From Pinguiococcus pyrenoidosus (lineage: Eukaryota > Sar > Pinguiophyceae > Pinguiochrysidales > Pinguiochrysidaceae): a stretch of 35,970 nucleotides of DNA. This document shows, piece after piece, positions 10,801 to 20,734 of this stretch (position 1 is the stretch's first letter; every line of letters begins with the position of its first letter). The notes under the pieces are model-generated. The model was not told the DNA's origin. It saw nothing but the letters and a program-made list of their open reading frames with translations, and did not search any database. The stretch spans positions 1 to 35,970 of the forward strand of contig JAAMXY010001559.1 in NCBI GenBank assembly GCA_019677205.1, given 5' to 3'. Made by a program: the position numbers and the translations under genes.

Positions 10801-11685
10801 CAACGCGCCGTCGCCCACCTTGGACAAGGTGGCGCCCCGAGCGTCGTTTCTGGTGACCGAGAAGGTCGCCTTTGACGGGGTTGATGCCTTAGAGGCCTTG
10901 GCGCCGATGACGAGGGCATCGTCGCCTAATCCTAGCCGGAACATCTCCATAAGGTCCATGGCCGACATGGCGGCGCCGAGCGAGGCGATTAAGCAGCACC
11001 TGCACGCCGACGCGCCGCTGCACCGCTTCGAGCACGACGTGAAGCTCTTCGTTGTCTTCGGCCTGTTCTTCTTCTCCTTCGCCAACGCCGGCGTTGAGGC
11101 CTCCACCGTAGGCGCGCTCACCTGGAGCATCCTCGTGGCACTGGTCGGCGGCAAGGCACTGGGCATCACGGCCTTCGCCCTGGCCGGGGCGCAATTCTTC
11201 GGCGTGCCCCTCCCCGACGGCGTTACCCCGCAGGTATGGCGGATGCTCAAGCACCTGTGCTTCAGGCATGACCTGCTGACTTTGGATTTCTTCTCCCTCT
11301 CCTTTTTTGGTTGCAGGCGCTGTGCATGGTGTCTCTCATCGCGTCCATCGGGCTTACGGTATCGCTGTTCTTGGCGGGCGAGGCCTTCACGGACTCGCGC
11401 CTTGTGGAGCAGGCGAAGATGGGCGCCCTGCTGAGCGGTTTCAGCGGCGTGGTCGCCTTCTTGCTTTCGCGCACCTGCGTGAAATTCAACAAAGATCCCG
11501 AGGCCACTCAAGACGCCGATGGCGTTGTGATCGACCTGGCGCTCCGCAAGAAGCTGCACGACGAATATGAGGAGATCAACGAGAAAGTCGTGCGCGAAGG
11601 CATCCTTCGCCTGCTGCGCCAACGCCACCTAAACAACCTCAGAAGGTGTCGCAGCGAAGACCTCTCCGCAGAAACGCCTCACTAG
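7841..11685 (+). CDS. NhaA-type Na+/H+ antiporter with two N-terminal band-3-like cytosolic domains
   Basis: The spliced product is 1253 aa. Residues 13 to about 228 resemble the cytosolic N-terminal domain of SLC4 anion exchangers: W...RWNYG, then SIPGLLQICKDLESSSVQLDVD, then GSFAGLLCDKNFRRII and a final LEDMVVVP. Residues about 305-615 look like a second copy (LSFQHVLEAVQDLGPQSVWL, IGRAYGTLFSSDDVFDV, YVNAVRVVP) with a Ser/Arg-rich insert near 400-510. From about residue 680 the protein is NhaA: GWGVPTATDIS with D843, LAVVDDG with D872/D873, FANAGVEAS, and GGKALGI with K1105. These match E. coli D133, D163/D164 and K300, so exchange chemistry should be intact. A soluble loop (about 960-1060) splits the membrane domain. 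One intron, 11234-11316 (83 nt, phase 0), joins GVTPQ to ALCMVSLIASIG. Membrane location and ion specificity are inferred. Confidence 0.87.
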
Positions 11686-12538
11686 GAAGGCGAGAGATCA
11701 GCTTTCGTTCAAGCATGATCCCTGGCGGGGTGTCGCCTTCTCGACGTGCAGCAGCAGCAGCTGGACCAGCACCAAGGNNNNNNNNNNNNNNNNNNNGTGG
11801 TGGTGTGGTGGTGGTGGTGGTGGTGGTGGTGGTGGTGGTGTGGTAGTGTGGTGGTGGTGGTGGTGGTGATGGAGACAAGATGGAAAGCAGATCGAAAAAC
11901 GCACGGCTCGAAGCGACGTTTCTGTGAGCGGGATTGACTTGCAGGAAAACCGCTCCGAGTGTTGCCACGCCCAACGATTTCGTGTGAGCTGCGACTATGC
12001 TGGGCGGGAGCACTACTGTGATCATTTCAGCCCATGCCTCTTATCGTCAGCCCAAGCGACGTCCAACCCGAAGTCGCAAGGCACAGAGAAAAGCACGAAG
12101 CTTTGTCAGCAAGGTTGAATGAATGTCTTCGCTCCCATCTCCTTTCATCCCCCATCCTTTCATATCTTCGCGTCAGATCAACACACTGGCGGTTCGTTGT
12201 TCCCTTGAGCGAAGCAGCAACCCAATCACTCAGTCCCTAGCGCTCCGCGATGGACCCCGACACGCCAGTGCAGTCTCCTGAGGCTTTCCCCTCACAGTCC
12301 AAACACTTCCCTCCCAAGAGGCCTCTTCCATTGAGGATTGTCTCCGACGGGACCGGAGACTCCCAACGTCCGCCCAGGACGCCAACGAGACAGGGAAGAG
12401 AAACGACATCAAGAACTCGAAAGCCCCAAAACCCAACGGTGACAGACGCCGAAAAAGACGGGGCGGAATCGTAGAGCCTTTGGGGGCCCAAAACACCGCT
12501 TTTCTCCCCGACACCGGTCTTTTGTGTCCACCGCCGGA
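11686..12538. other. Spacer with assembly gap between antiporter and MFS genes
   Basis: It contains the antiporter 3' flank, a 19-base N gap (11778-11796), a GTG tract directly after the gap, and the 5' flank of the MFS gene. The true length of the gap and of the tract is unknown. I see no coding exon. Small frames over the tract are low-complexity artefacts. Confidence 0.5.
11778..11869. repeat. N gap followed by an imperfect (GTG)n tract
   Basis: Nineteen Ns are followed from 11797 to about 11869 by GTG trinucleotides with a few GTGTG interruptions. The assembly probably broke because of this simple repeat, so the array may be longer in the organism. Confidence 0.95.
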
Positions 12539-13937
12539 ATGGCGGCCGAGTCGCTTGAGATCGTCGAGCGACGGCTGGGGTGGTTCAAGGCCCTGACGTT
12601 CTTCTCGGCGCTGAACTCGAGCGCGTGGGGCCGATTTGGCACGCTGTACTACCTTGAGAGGGGCCTGACTTCGTCGTTGATTGGGGTCGTGGAATTTTTC
12701 ATGGTGCTCACGATCACAGTTGCGATGCCGCTGTGGGGCATCGTGGCGGATCGCATGTCGACCAAGAAGCGCGTGTTCCTCTTCACCAACATCGTGTCAA
12801 GGAGCGTCTTCATGCTCTTGGCCGTCGAGAGCTTGAGCAGCAGCTTCTTTGGCATCTTGGCGATATCGGTGGCGACGTCGGCCTTCACCAGTGAGGGCGT
12901 CATGCGAGCTGCCATCCTGCAACTCTGCGGCGAGCATGCTCCCGTGCTCTTTGGACGCGTCCGGCTCTGGGCAGCCGCTGGTTGGGGACTTGGAGCGCTG
13001 GTGATGGGCGCCCTCTCGGAGCTGACCGGTTCCTTCGAGGTCAATTTTGTGGTATATGGGGTACTTTCGGCGATCTCCATCGTCGTCACAATGTATAAAA
13101 TTCCGGACGACCAGCGGGACGACGCCAGTAACGTGACGCGTGCCACGAAGGCTCAAGGCTTGCCGAGTTGGGGGCTGCTGGCGAAGGCCTTGTGCCGACC
13201 TGATGTGGTCGGATTCCTGTCGGAGACTTTCATCATGGGCATGGCAGTCGGCGTCGTGGAACGGCTTCTTTTTGTGTACCTCCAGAGGGATCTCGGCGCG
13301 GGAGCGTTCCTCTGCGGCGCTTCTGTTTTCGTGACCGTTCTCTTCGAGATCCCGCTCTTCTACTACGCGGGAAACTTGCTCGAACGATGGGGAAGGAGCA
13401 GATGCATCTCTCTATCCTATCTCTGCTACGTCGTACGCGTGTATGGGTACACCTGGCTCCGGCCACAGACGGTGTGGCTCATCCTTCCGCTGGAGTCGTT
13501 GCACGGTGTGACCTTTGCTTTCCTCTGGTCGGCCTACGTCGAGACGGCTCGGAATGTGGCACCAAGTGGTAAGCGACGACGGCTTGGGCGCACCCTTGGG
13601 CTCCGCGGATACTGACACAACCTCTGCTGCATGCTTTGCAGGGTGGGATGCAACCGTGCAGGCTTTGCTCAACGTAGTCTACGCCCGCCTTGGAGGCGGG
13701 ATCGGGGCGTTGGCTGGAGGAAAAGCAATGGAGGTGTTCGGCGCAAGATACATGTACCGAACAGCCGGGAACACCGTCGGCTTGCTTTTGATCATGCGCT
13801 GCTTGCTGATCGCCTCGGAAGCTGCGCGTCGCCGCGGCAGCAAGACAGCACATGACTACAAGCTTGTGAGCACGGACGAGGCGAGTACGGAAGATGACGG
13901 CGAGGAGCACGATGCGCAGATGGAAGCTTCGCTATGA
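12539..13937 (+). CDS. Major facilitator superfamily transporter (MFSD6/MFS_1-like)
   Basis: The product has about 441 aa and roughly 12 hydrophobic segments. The N-terminal half shows GLTSSLIGVVEFF, the cytosolic-loop signature WGIVADRMSTKKRV and GRVRLWAAAGWGLGALVMG; this pattern fits the LacY/MFSD6-like branch of MFS. The second half contains VVERLLFVYLQRDLGA and ERWGRSRCISLSY. The intron 13569-13641 (73 nt, GTAAGC donor, TTTGCAG acceptor, phase 1) joins NVAPSG to WDATVQALLNVVYARLGGG, which restores the expected eleventh helix. The C-terminus is a hydrophilic acidic tail (STEDDGEEHD). The ATG at 12539 is preferred over an in-frame GTG upstream. It lies downstream of, and on the same strand as, the antiporter gene. 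The substrate is unknown. Confidence 0.85.
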
Positions 13938-14060
13938 GTTCTTTGTACATTGTCCATAAGAAGCCGTGCCACACCTCGTCAAGCTACGAAGCGATGCTGG
14001 TCAGTGCACCTTCTAGCCGACATGAAAATGCAGTCCTGGGACTTGCCTGGATTGACTGGA

Positions 14061-16770
14061 TCACATGGCATCATCCTCTTCCTCCACCACGGGAAAGTAG
14101 CGCCCGTAGAGCCCCAGAGCCCAGATGGGGAAGATGTTTCGGTACGCTGTGTAGGTGATTGCGCAGGATCGGTTGAAGACTCCCGTGCAGCTCTCCTGGG
14201 ACCAGTCCCCGGAGGCCAGCTGCCTTTGCATGAGCCAGGCGATCCCGCGCTTCAGAGCCTGCAGCGCATTCTCGGCAACCGCCTCCGGCATTCCATGGTT
14301 CTCCTCCCCGATCAGGACAGTCCCCGGCGCGGGAGTATCGATCTCAATCTCCATCAGGGCATGCATGAGCCCGAGGCATGCCCAAGCCGTCTGCACGACG
14401 CCAGAGCCCTCCACGCCATACCTGCCGGCGCCATTCCCCGTGTACGCTTTATCGCTGCAGCTGAGGTAGGTCTCCCCCCAGCCACCGTTCTCGCGCTGAT
14501 GGCTCAGAATGAACTTCACCGCCTGAACGATCGACCAGCTCGAGCGAGGCTCTCCGCTGGACACCAGTCCTTTGATGCCGAACCACGTGCCGTAGGTGAA
14601 GCACACGCCCCAGCTGCCGTACCAGCTTCCGTCCCTGCGCTGGATACTCTTCAGAAACGCACGCCCCCGCTGAATGCTAAGCGCAATCTCCTTCGCGCGG
14701 TGGTCCGGGAATTGCTTTCGGAAGTCGATGAGAGCAGTCATGGACGCCGAGCTGCATTCCACGTAGCTGTAGTCGATCATGATGTCTCCGAAGGCCTCGC
14801 TCGGGTTCAGCCATTCGTACCAGCCATAGCCCCGATTGTTCTCGTACGTCGCCCACCCTCCATCGTGATTCTGGTAGCTGAGAAGCACATTCACGGCGTC
14901 GTACATCCGCTCGAGGTCGATGGTGTGCTTCCCCATGGACTCGATGCACTCGAGGGTGCGCAGGGCCAGCACACCCTTCAGGCCCTCGCCGGTGCAGTCG
15001 CTGATCGGCCACCCGTGCGCCGCTGTGCTAAAGGGCCAGCCCCCCTTGCTGATGTGGCGGTACCAATACTCGTTGTCGTCCTCGTTGACCTTGATCTGAG
15101 TGTTGTCCAGGAACATCCACACCTTCCTTGACATCTCGGGAAAGTCGCGAGCTAGGCCGCTTTCGACCATCCCCTGGATAGCAAAGGACGTGTCCCAGCA
15201 CTGTGATCCATTGTAGCCGTTCATCTTGAGCCCATCCTCGGCGAGCCAGAGGTAGTCATCCACGCGGGCGAGGTGCTGCCGGAACTCCGGGGTCTCCTTC
15301 CTGCCGCCGATGAGCCAGCAGGAGAGCATGTTGAGCGACTTGTTCACCGGTCCGATGTCGATGAAGTTCGTCTGCTTGTCTTCCTCCGCCATGTACCGTG
15401 CCGAGAACTCCAGCCCCTTCTTCCGAAGCCAGGTGAAGGGCCCGAGCTCTTCATAGACGACGAGAAGCCAATGCGCGGCGCGCATCATCAGCGTGATGGG
15501 GCTGTAGTTGTCTTGCGGCGCCACCGCATGTAGATAGCCTAGCCAATTGATCCTGTCATAGTTGGTGCAGTAGATCTCCTGGCGGAGGGACATCAGCAGC
15601 GGGTCCTTGCTTGCATCGAGGCAGAAGCGGTTGCCGTAGAGGTAGCACATCGGCAGATACACCATGCGGCAATGGCACCAGAGTCTTCCCGGGTGAAAGG
15701 GGAACCATCTCGGGAGAAGCCACATCTCGGGCGGAATGCTAGCGATGCCCTTCCACTCGTACAACCCAAGCAGCGCGAGCCAGAACTTGGCCCAACTTGT
15801 GGTATACAGCGCCCCGCCGTACCTCCGGATGTGCTCCCGCCCTCGGATGCAGGCCGGGTCTTCCGCCGGGACGCCCAGGAGGCGGAGGGCCACGTAGTTG
15901 AGGACCGTCCCAAACATGGTCGACGCTCCCTCGATGTGCGTTCCCCAGCCTCCGTCGCACTGCTGGTGGCTGCGAATGTAAGCAACGAAGCCGTCCTGGT
16001 GATACCGCTGCATCGGAGCGTTCGTGATGTAGAACGTGCAAACCAGCCCCGGCAGGAGGAAGTGAGGACCGCCATAGTCTCCGGCCCAGTGGCCGTCCTC
16101 GCATTGCAGCATCTGATAGTACTCGATGCCCTTGCGCGCGGCGTCAAGCGGGGATGCGGGCACCTCGTCCTCGTTTGGGTACCTGCCCCCGCCGCTCATC
16201 CACTGCTTGATCCGCTGCCGACGAAAGATCCGATCCCCGGCGTTCGGATTCCGATGGGCGCAGAACGCAGGCCTCTGGTCCAGCTCGCGCTGGTTGTGCT
16301 TGGGCGAGGTGCCGAACAAGGTCTGCAGCGTGCGGGCTCGCGACGGGCTGCCGCCGTTGCTCCTCGACCGCGGACTCAGGTCACTGTGGCCTTCCTGAAG
16401 GCGGACGCATCCAGCATCCTCCCCCGCTCGATACCACAGATGCCTCCCCGCCGGCTCGCCCGTCAGGTCTTCTCCTAGGTGTGCCTTCGTGAACTCGTGC
16501 GCCCTGTCCGCGGTGAGGAACGTCCAGCTGTCGCCGGGGCCTTCGGCGTCCTGGAGAACGAGAGACCCCGTAAGCCACGCTTCTCAGGGTGGAATGGCCA
16601 GTGCGTTGCACCTGAGTCGGCCACTCGGCCACGCGCAGGTCTCGGTTCTTCTTTGGCGGGCCCGGCATGGACACGGGAGGCCCGAACGCCCAGTAGAGCA
16701 CGGCGGCCACCACCGGTGCTGCGAAGATTCCGGCGCTGATGGCGCCCATTGGGCTCCAGGTGCTGTCCAT
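14061..16770 (-). CDS. Oxidosqualene cyclase, cycloartenol-synthase-like, with N-terminal membrane helix
   Basis: The enzyme cyclises 2,3-oxidosqualene, the first committed step of sterol synthesis, at the ER membrane. Family signs are GHWAGDYGGPHFLLPGL, LWCHCRMVYLPM, DGSWYGSWGVCFTYGTWFG and the end FNRSCAITYTAYRNIFPIWALG, plus several QW repeats. The catalytic motif reads DCTGE (D about 571) instead of DCTAE. Product-determining positions follow cycloartenol synthase: GYNGSQ has the Tyr (Y410 in Arabidopsis CAS1) and HGWPIS has the His and Ile (H477, I481). A short first exon (16770-16612) encodes a hydrophobic segment, AISAGIFAAPVVAAVLYWAF. The intron is 16551-16611 (61 nt, phase 0). Exon 2 continues in frame through AHLGEDLTGEPAGRHLWY, typical of the OSC N-terminus. 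Total about 882 aa, longer than the usual 730-760. Confidence 0.92.
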
Positions 16771-17403
16771 CGCTGCTCAGCTTCCTGGTCTCTGCGGCTT
16801 TCGCACAAGTGGGCGGTGGAAACGAGGCCGTGGTCGAGACACAAGCTGAAGACGGTCGTGACCCGCCGCCAAAAGGACTGGGAAGCTCGAAACACGACGT
16901 CGTGCGGATTCGTGTGCCGCGAAGGATAAAAGGAATATAGTAGACGATGATAATGAAACGAATTGAAAATAAGGTTTATCTTGGCAGGGATAAGAATTAC
17001 ATGTGGAAATCAGAAATTCTTTGGGTTTGGGAACTGTATATACAGTGCGAACCATCTGTGAACTGCACCCAATCAGCAATCGCCGAAAAGTTCAATAGCG
17101 AGCAGCATCGCGACGGTTTCATTCTATTAACAAAACTAATATTTAAAATATAAAACTATCGATTATCAATAATATGTATATGCTGCAATATGAAACGTCT
17201 AAATACGTACATGGAGTTGTGTGCGGCACAGAGAGTCTTAGAACGCCCGGCCTCGCTGCCGATTCGCTGGTGGATTGTGCGAGTTCGTCGACCGTCAAAA
17301 AGCTCTCAAGGCGTGACCCGGTGCAGCCGAGTGCGTGGTCAGCCGAGCGTCGCAGGCCTCTGTGGGTGGTCTTTCTCCGCGTCTGCGTTGGAGTTTACGA
17401 CCA
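16771..17403. promoter_or_regulatory. Divergent spacer between the cyclase and IF-2 genes, with an AT-rich island
   Basis: Both genes are transcribed away from here, so their promoters lie in this segment. About 16925-17215 is strikingly AT-rich compared with all flanking DNA. I see no exon with recognisable content. Confidence 0.5.
16925..17215. other. AT-rich island
   Basis: About 290 nt have clearly higher A+T than the GC-rich surroundings, with runs such as CTAATATTTAAAATATAAAA. Base composition changes abruptly on both sides. It may be a promoter or replication element, an organelle-derived insert, or a decayed transposon; the sequence alone does not decide. Confidence 0.6.
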
Positions 17404-20079
17404 ATGGGTCTCCGTTCCCCTGTGCTCGCCACGTTCCTGGGAATCCTGCTGTGCGTGAGCGATGGCTTTCTGACGCCTCGGCCGATCGGACGTCCGGCGA
17501 CGTCGCTGGGCGCCGAGGAAGACCAGTTCGGAGCTGCTGGCCTCAAGCCACGCAGCGGCTCTACCTCGGACAAGCGGACTACGGCGAATGAAGGGCGCGG
17601 CGGCGGCGGAAATCGCAGCGACGGCCCTCGCGGCGGCGGAGGAGGTCGGGGAGGTCGGGGAGGACGAGGAGGCCGGGATGGAGGCGGTCGCGGAGGCGGC
17701 GGTGGTGGCGGAAGGGGAAGGCCCGCGCTGAAGCTTGAGCAGCCGCTGTACCTCGTGAAGGTGGACGAGATCGTCGAGCTGCAAAATAGGTATAGTTCTG
17801 CGAGCAACAACTTCGGAGGCCGCAACGGTGGCGGACGGGACGGTGGACGCGGTGGCGGAAGGGGCGGAGGTCGTGGAAGAGGGAGGGGCGACGACAGCAG
17901 GAGCACCGGGGCGGCCGGGCCGCAGACGGAGACCGTCATGAGTTTCACCATCACGAGTGGCGACGTGACCGTCACGCAGGCTCCGCCAGCTTCCGCGAAC
18001 GACGATCCGTCCCGGCGGAAGAAGAAGGAGTTCGGCAGGAATGCTGTGCCTGCGAACAAGCGCACTGGCGACTACCGCAAGAAGCGGGGGGATGAGAACG
18101 CCTTCAGACCGACGCGCCAGTCCGCGAACAAGAACCTACGCCGGGGAAGCCTGAAGAAGAAGAGGAAGAAAGACAAGGTCAAGCAGGTGGACCCGCCCGT
18201 GATTCTGGGAGACGCAACGGTGACTGTTGGCGAGCTGTCGGAGAAGCTCGACTCGAAGCCCAATGAGGTCGTCAAGTACCTCATGATGAATCTTGGCGTG
18301 CTTGCCAGTGTCAGCCAGAGCATCGACCAGGGGACCGCGACGAAGGTCGCAGAAGCGTTTGGAAAGGCGGTGGTAAAGTCTGAAGCAGAAGCCGAGGAGT
18401 ACATCCAGAACAACGGCCTGCTGGACGACGATGATGACGATGACGACGAACTCGACGACGACGATTTCTACGAAGATGAGGAGACGGCCGAAGTGCTTGA
18501 GCTCGTGGGGTCCGGCCTGGGCTTCGAGGCCGACGATGAAGCCGACCTCGTCGCGCGGGCACCCGTCGTGACCATCATGGGCCACGTCGACCACGGCAAG
18601 ACAACCCTCCTGGACGCCGTCCGCAACGCCCGTGTGGCCGCCGGAGAGAAGGGCGGGATCACCCAGCACATCGGGGCGTATCAGGTGGAGACCGACGCGA
18701 AGAAGAAGGTGACGTTCATCGACACCCCGGGGCACGCTGCCTTCAGTAGCATGCGCAGCCGCGGAGCCAACATCACCGACATCGTCGTTCTGGTGGTTGC
18801 GGCCGACGACGGCGTCAAGGCGCAGACGGCCGAGGCGATCGCGTGCGCCAAGCAGGCGGGAGTGCCGGTCGTGGTGGCAATCAACAAGATCGACCTCGAC
18901 ACGGCGGACCCCACCCGCGTCATGAGCGACTTGACTGGCTATGACGTGGTGCTGGAGGATCTCGGCGGCGACGTCCTTTCGGCGAAGATCAGCGCGAAGA
19001 AGAAGCTTGGCCTGGACGATCTCCTGGAGAAAATCCTGCTCCAGGCGGAGATCCTCAACCTCAAGGCAAATCCTGATGCGCCTGCTCGCGGCGCAGTCGT
19101 CGAGGCGCAGGTGGAGCGGGGTCTGGGCACCGTTGCCACCATGCTCGTGCAGAGGGGCACGCTCAAGGTTGGTGACACCTTTGTTGCGGGCGCCGCGTGT
19201 GGAAAAGTCCGCGCGATCATGGATCCAGCGACGAACGAGCGTCTCAAGTCGGCCGGGCCGGGAGCTCCCGTCAAGGTGGTGGGCTTCGAAGGTGTCCCGG
19301 AAGCCGGAGACCTTCTCCAGGTGTGCGACTCACAAGATGCGGCGCGCCAAGCTGCGGAGGCTCGTGCGCGCCTCGCACGGGAATCCGAGGCGTATCAGCG
19401 CGGCGACGCACTGCGCTCGAGCGTGACTGCAATGCTCACAGGCGGAGAGATCGATATGCGCGAGAGAAAGGACGTCCCCGTTCTCATCAAGGCGGACGTG
19501 CAGGGCAGCGTCGAAGCGCTGCAGGAGGCGCTGGAGGACTTGGAAGCATCCAACGAGGCTGCCATTTGCAAGCCTCGTGTCATCTTCAGCGCCGTCGGGG
19601 AAATCACCAAGAGCGACGTGGCCATGGCGGCTGTGGGAGACAGCCCCGCCAAGATTCTCGCGTTTGGCGTCGGAGCCAACGGACAGGCTCAGGAGGAGGC
19701 CAGACGGCTCGGGATCGAGATCGGCTACTACGGCATCGTGTACGAGATTCTGGAGGAGATGGAGGAAACGCTAGGGCAGGTGCTCTCGCCCACGCCGGAC
19801 GGCGAGTACGTCGGGCGCGCACAAGTGAAGATGGTCTTTGACATCGGCAAAGTGGGCCGCGTTGCGGGCAGCGAAGTGGTAGACGGCCGAATTGTGAAGG
19901 GAAGCAACGTCCGCGTCCTCCGCAACGATCGCATCGTCTACGAGGGAGTGCTGAAAACGCTCAAGAATCTCAAGGCCGACGCACAAGAGATGCCGGCGGG
20001 GACGGAATGCGGCATCGGCCTTGACGGCTGGGAGGAGCCCGAGCCCGGTGACATCATCGAGTGCTTCGTGGAGGAGTAA
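17404..20079 (+). CDS. infB: Organellar (probably plastid) translation initiation factor IF-2
   Basis: This bacterial-type IF-2 delivers initiator tRNA to organellar ribosomes. From the ATG at 17404 it has 891 aa. The N-terminus looks bipartite: hydrophobic [21 protein letters not shown], then F and a basic stretch (LTPRPIGRP), as in proteins sent across a secondary plastid's membranes. RGG-rich segments follow (about 60-105 and 140-170), then an IF2_N domain near residue 272 ([20 protein letters not shown]) and an Asp-rich stretch. The G domain shows GHVDHGKTT (about 389), [18 protein letters not shown] and NKID, and domains II-IV are complete to the end. No intron is needed. An in-frame GTG upstream extends the open frame but would bury the signal peptide. 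Plastid targeting is inferred; the mitochondrion is the alternative. Confidence 0.93.
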   Translation: MGLRSPVLATFLGILLCVSDGFLTPRPIGRPATSLGAEEDQFGAAGLKPRSGSTSDKRTTANEGRGGGGNRSDGPRGGGGGRGGRGGRGGRDGGGRGGGGGGGRGRPALKLEQPLYLVKVDEIVELQNRYSSASNNFGGRNGGGRDGGRGGGRGGGRGRGRGDDSRSTGAAGPQTETVMSFTITSGDVTVTQAPPASANDDPSRRKKKEFGRNAVPANKRTGDYRKKRGDENAFRPTRQSANKNLRRGSLKKKRKKDKVKQVDPPVILGDATVTVGELSEKLDSKPNEVVKYLMMNLGVLASVSQSIDQGTATKVAEAFGKAVVKSEAEAEEYIQNNGLLDDDDDDDDELDDDDFYEDEETAEVLELVGSGLGFEADDEADLVARAPVVTIMGHVDHGKTTLLDAVRNARVAAGEKGGITQHIGAYQVETDAKKKVTFIDTPGHAAFSSMRSRGANITDIVVLVVAADDGVKAQTAEAIACAKQAGVPVVVAINKIDLDTADPTRVMSDLTGYDVVLEDLGGDVLSAKISAKKKLGLDDLLEKILLQAEILNLKANPDAPARGAVVEAQVERGLGTVATMLVQRGTLKVGDTFVAGAACGKVRAIMDPATNERLKSAGPGAPVKVVGFEGVPEAGDLLQVCDSQDAARQAAEARARLARESEAYQRGDALRSSVTAMLTGGEIDMRERKDVPVLIKADVQGSVEALQEALEDLEASNEAAICKPRVIFSAVGEITKSDVAMAAVGDSPAKILAFGVGANGQAQEEARRLGIEIGYYGIVYEILEEMEETLGQVLSPTPDGEYVGRAQVKMVFDIGKVGRVAGSEVVDGRIVKGSNVRVLRNDRIVYEGVLKTLKNLKADAQEMPAGTECGIGLDGWEEPEPGDIIECFVEE

Positions 20080-20624
20080 TTTTTGCGGCGACTGGCGCGT
20101 TTCAGAGTGCGACCTTCCTTGCACGAAGGACTCTGGAACGAAGGAATAGCGAACCCTTGTCATGTGGCCGGGATGGGGTTCACGAGTGTCGTGGTTGACA
20201 ATGAATGCCCTGCTTTCTATCCGTCTCACGTGCAGACGAAGTGCTTACGTTTCAATGGAAAGGGAGGGACAAGAATCACAGAGAGCACACAAGAAAAGCA
20301 TCTCGTTTTGTCCTCAGGACCAAAGTCTTTCTCATGCCCCTCATCGATGCAAATGATTCGTTCCGTGGGCAGGCACCCTCGATCAGCGCCTCCTGCGCGG
20401 ATCTCGCTTTCGTGGATCTGCTGCGCGCGGAGCAGGTGCTGGGCGCTGAGAGAAAGGCGTTACCGAGCAGCCAGCATCAGTGGGCAGACAGCACTTCCTA
20501 CCTTGGTGCCTGAAGTCTCTTCAGCCGATAGACTGGCATCCATGGCCATCTCGTGCCGTCTCCCATCTTCTTGAACCTGCTCCATCTGGAACGTACCCTT
20601 GTCACGTCTCACAACTGAAGTGAA
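20080..20624. other. Convergent spacer between the IF-2 and CstF64-like genes
   Basis: It holds the 3' flanks of both genes. On the minus strand it may contain an extra terminal exon of the CstF64-like gene (20585-20460). Otherwise I see no gene. Confidence 0.4.
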
Positions 20625-20687
20625 TTACGTCTGCATCTTCATAGGGCATCTTACCTGCATCTGACCTGCCTGCTGCATCTGTCCTGC

Positions 20688-20734
<47 letters not shown>

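Noticed and set aside
11646-12025. Poly-Val/poly-Trp/poly-His frames around the N gap
   Set aside because: They read through the GTG tract and undefined bases and have no evidence for coding.
13950-15131. Long plus-strand open frame of 393 codons over the cyclase gene
   Set aside because: It is antisense to strongly conserved cyclase coding sequence, has no recognisable motif, and results from GC-rich codon use.
17404-20079. Bacterial origin of the contig, suggested by IF-2 and NhaA
   Set aside because: Adjacent genes have spliceosomal introns, CHD, CstF64, cyclase and AGC kinase; both bacterial-type proteins carry eukaryote-style extensions or an intron.
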